Assembly (NCBI GenBank): GCA_023412695.1
Contig: JAEYNG010000426.1
Coordinates: 1 to 7,280, forward strand
Length of the DNA: 7,280 nucleotides
Source of the DNA: Planctomycetota bacterium
Lineage (GTDB): Bacteria > Planctomycetota > Phycisphaerae > Phycisphaerales > UBA1924
Direction of reading: 5' to 3'
The notes below the pieces were generated by a model that worked only from the letters and a program-made list of their open reading frames with translations, did not search any database and had not been told where the DNA came from. Numbering within the stretch: position 1 is the stretch's first letter; each line of letters starts with the position of its first letter. The translations under genes were made by a program, and so were the position numbers. Below, piece by piece: positions 7,214 to 7,280 of the stretch.

Positions 7214-7280
7214 GTTGTTCCGTCTCTGTTGGTTTGAGAACGGGCTGATGTGTGCGCATGTGCCGCTCCAAGGCTTGCGA
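7214..7280. other. Right-edge intergenic remainder, nothing recognised
   Basis: These 67 bases after the terminator contain no convincing start codon with a ribosome binding site, no repeat and no RNA gene that I can recognise. A promoter for a gene to the right of the window may lie here but cannot be identified. Confidence 0.5.

Overview
The window looks like chromosomal DNA from a GC-rich member of the Planctomycetota, most likely class Phycisphaerae. This is inferred from two things: an acc operon of planctomycete character, and a secreted protein ending in paired dockerin-like motifs built on V-P-D-I-F-A-F-L, beside an exported FGE-fold protein with a PEP-CTERM-like tail. No rRNA or other taxonomic marker is present, so the placement is tentative.

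Layout. (1) Positions 1-699, plus strand: the 3' part, or possibly all, of a gene for a stand-alone PD-(D/E)xK nuclease-fold protein resembling the N-terminal domain of type I restriction HsdR subunits. Its codon use is clearly less GC-biased than that of the next genes. (2) Positions 700-754: a short gap between convergent genes, containing three tandem copies of a decamer. (3) Positions 755-3819, minus strand: a housekeeping operon transcribed as M24 aminopeptidase P-like peptidase, accB (biotin carrier protein), accC (biotin carboxylase). AccC carboxylates the biotin on AccB as the first half of acetyl-CoA carboxylation for fatty-acid synthesis; the peptidase is a common genomic neighbour whose link to that pathway is unclear. 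(4) Positions 3820-3992: a divergent intergenic region that must hold promoters for both directions. (5) Positions 3993-7153, plus strand: a two-gene export operon with an ATGA overlap. The first gene encodes a secreted FGE/SUMF1-fold protein with no cysteine in its main domain and a PEP-CTERM-like C-terminus. The second encodes a secreted repetitive beta-rich, solenoid-like protein ending in calcium-loop motifs and a dockerin-like pair. (6) Positions 7179-7213: a strong intrinsic terminator closing this operon, followed by about 67 bases with nothing recognisable.

The acc genes are ordinary central metabolism. The accessory interest lies in the nuclease-fold gene at the left edge and above all in the coupled FGE-like / solenoid-dockerin pair, whose joint function I cannot name. 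I see no tRNA, rRNA, CRISPR array, insertion sequence or replication origin.
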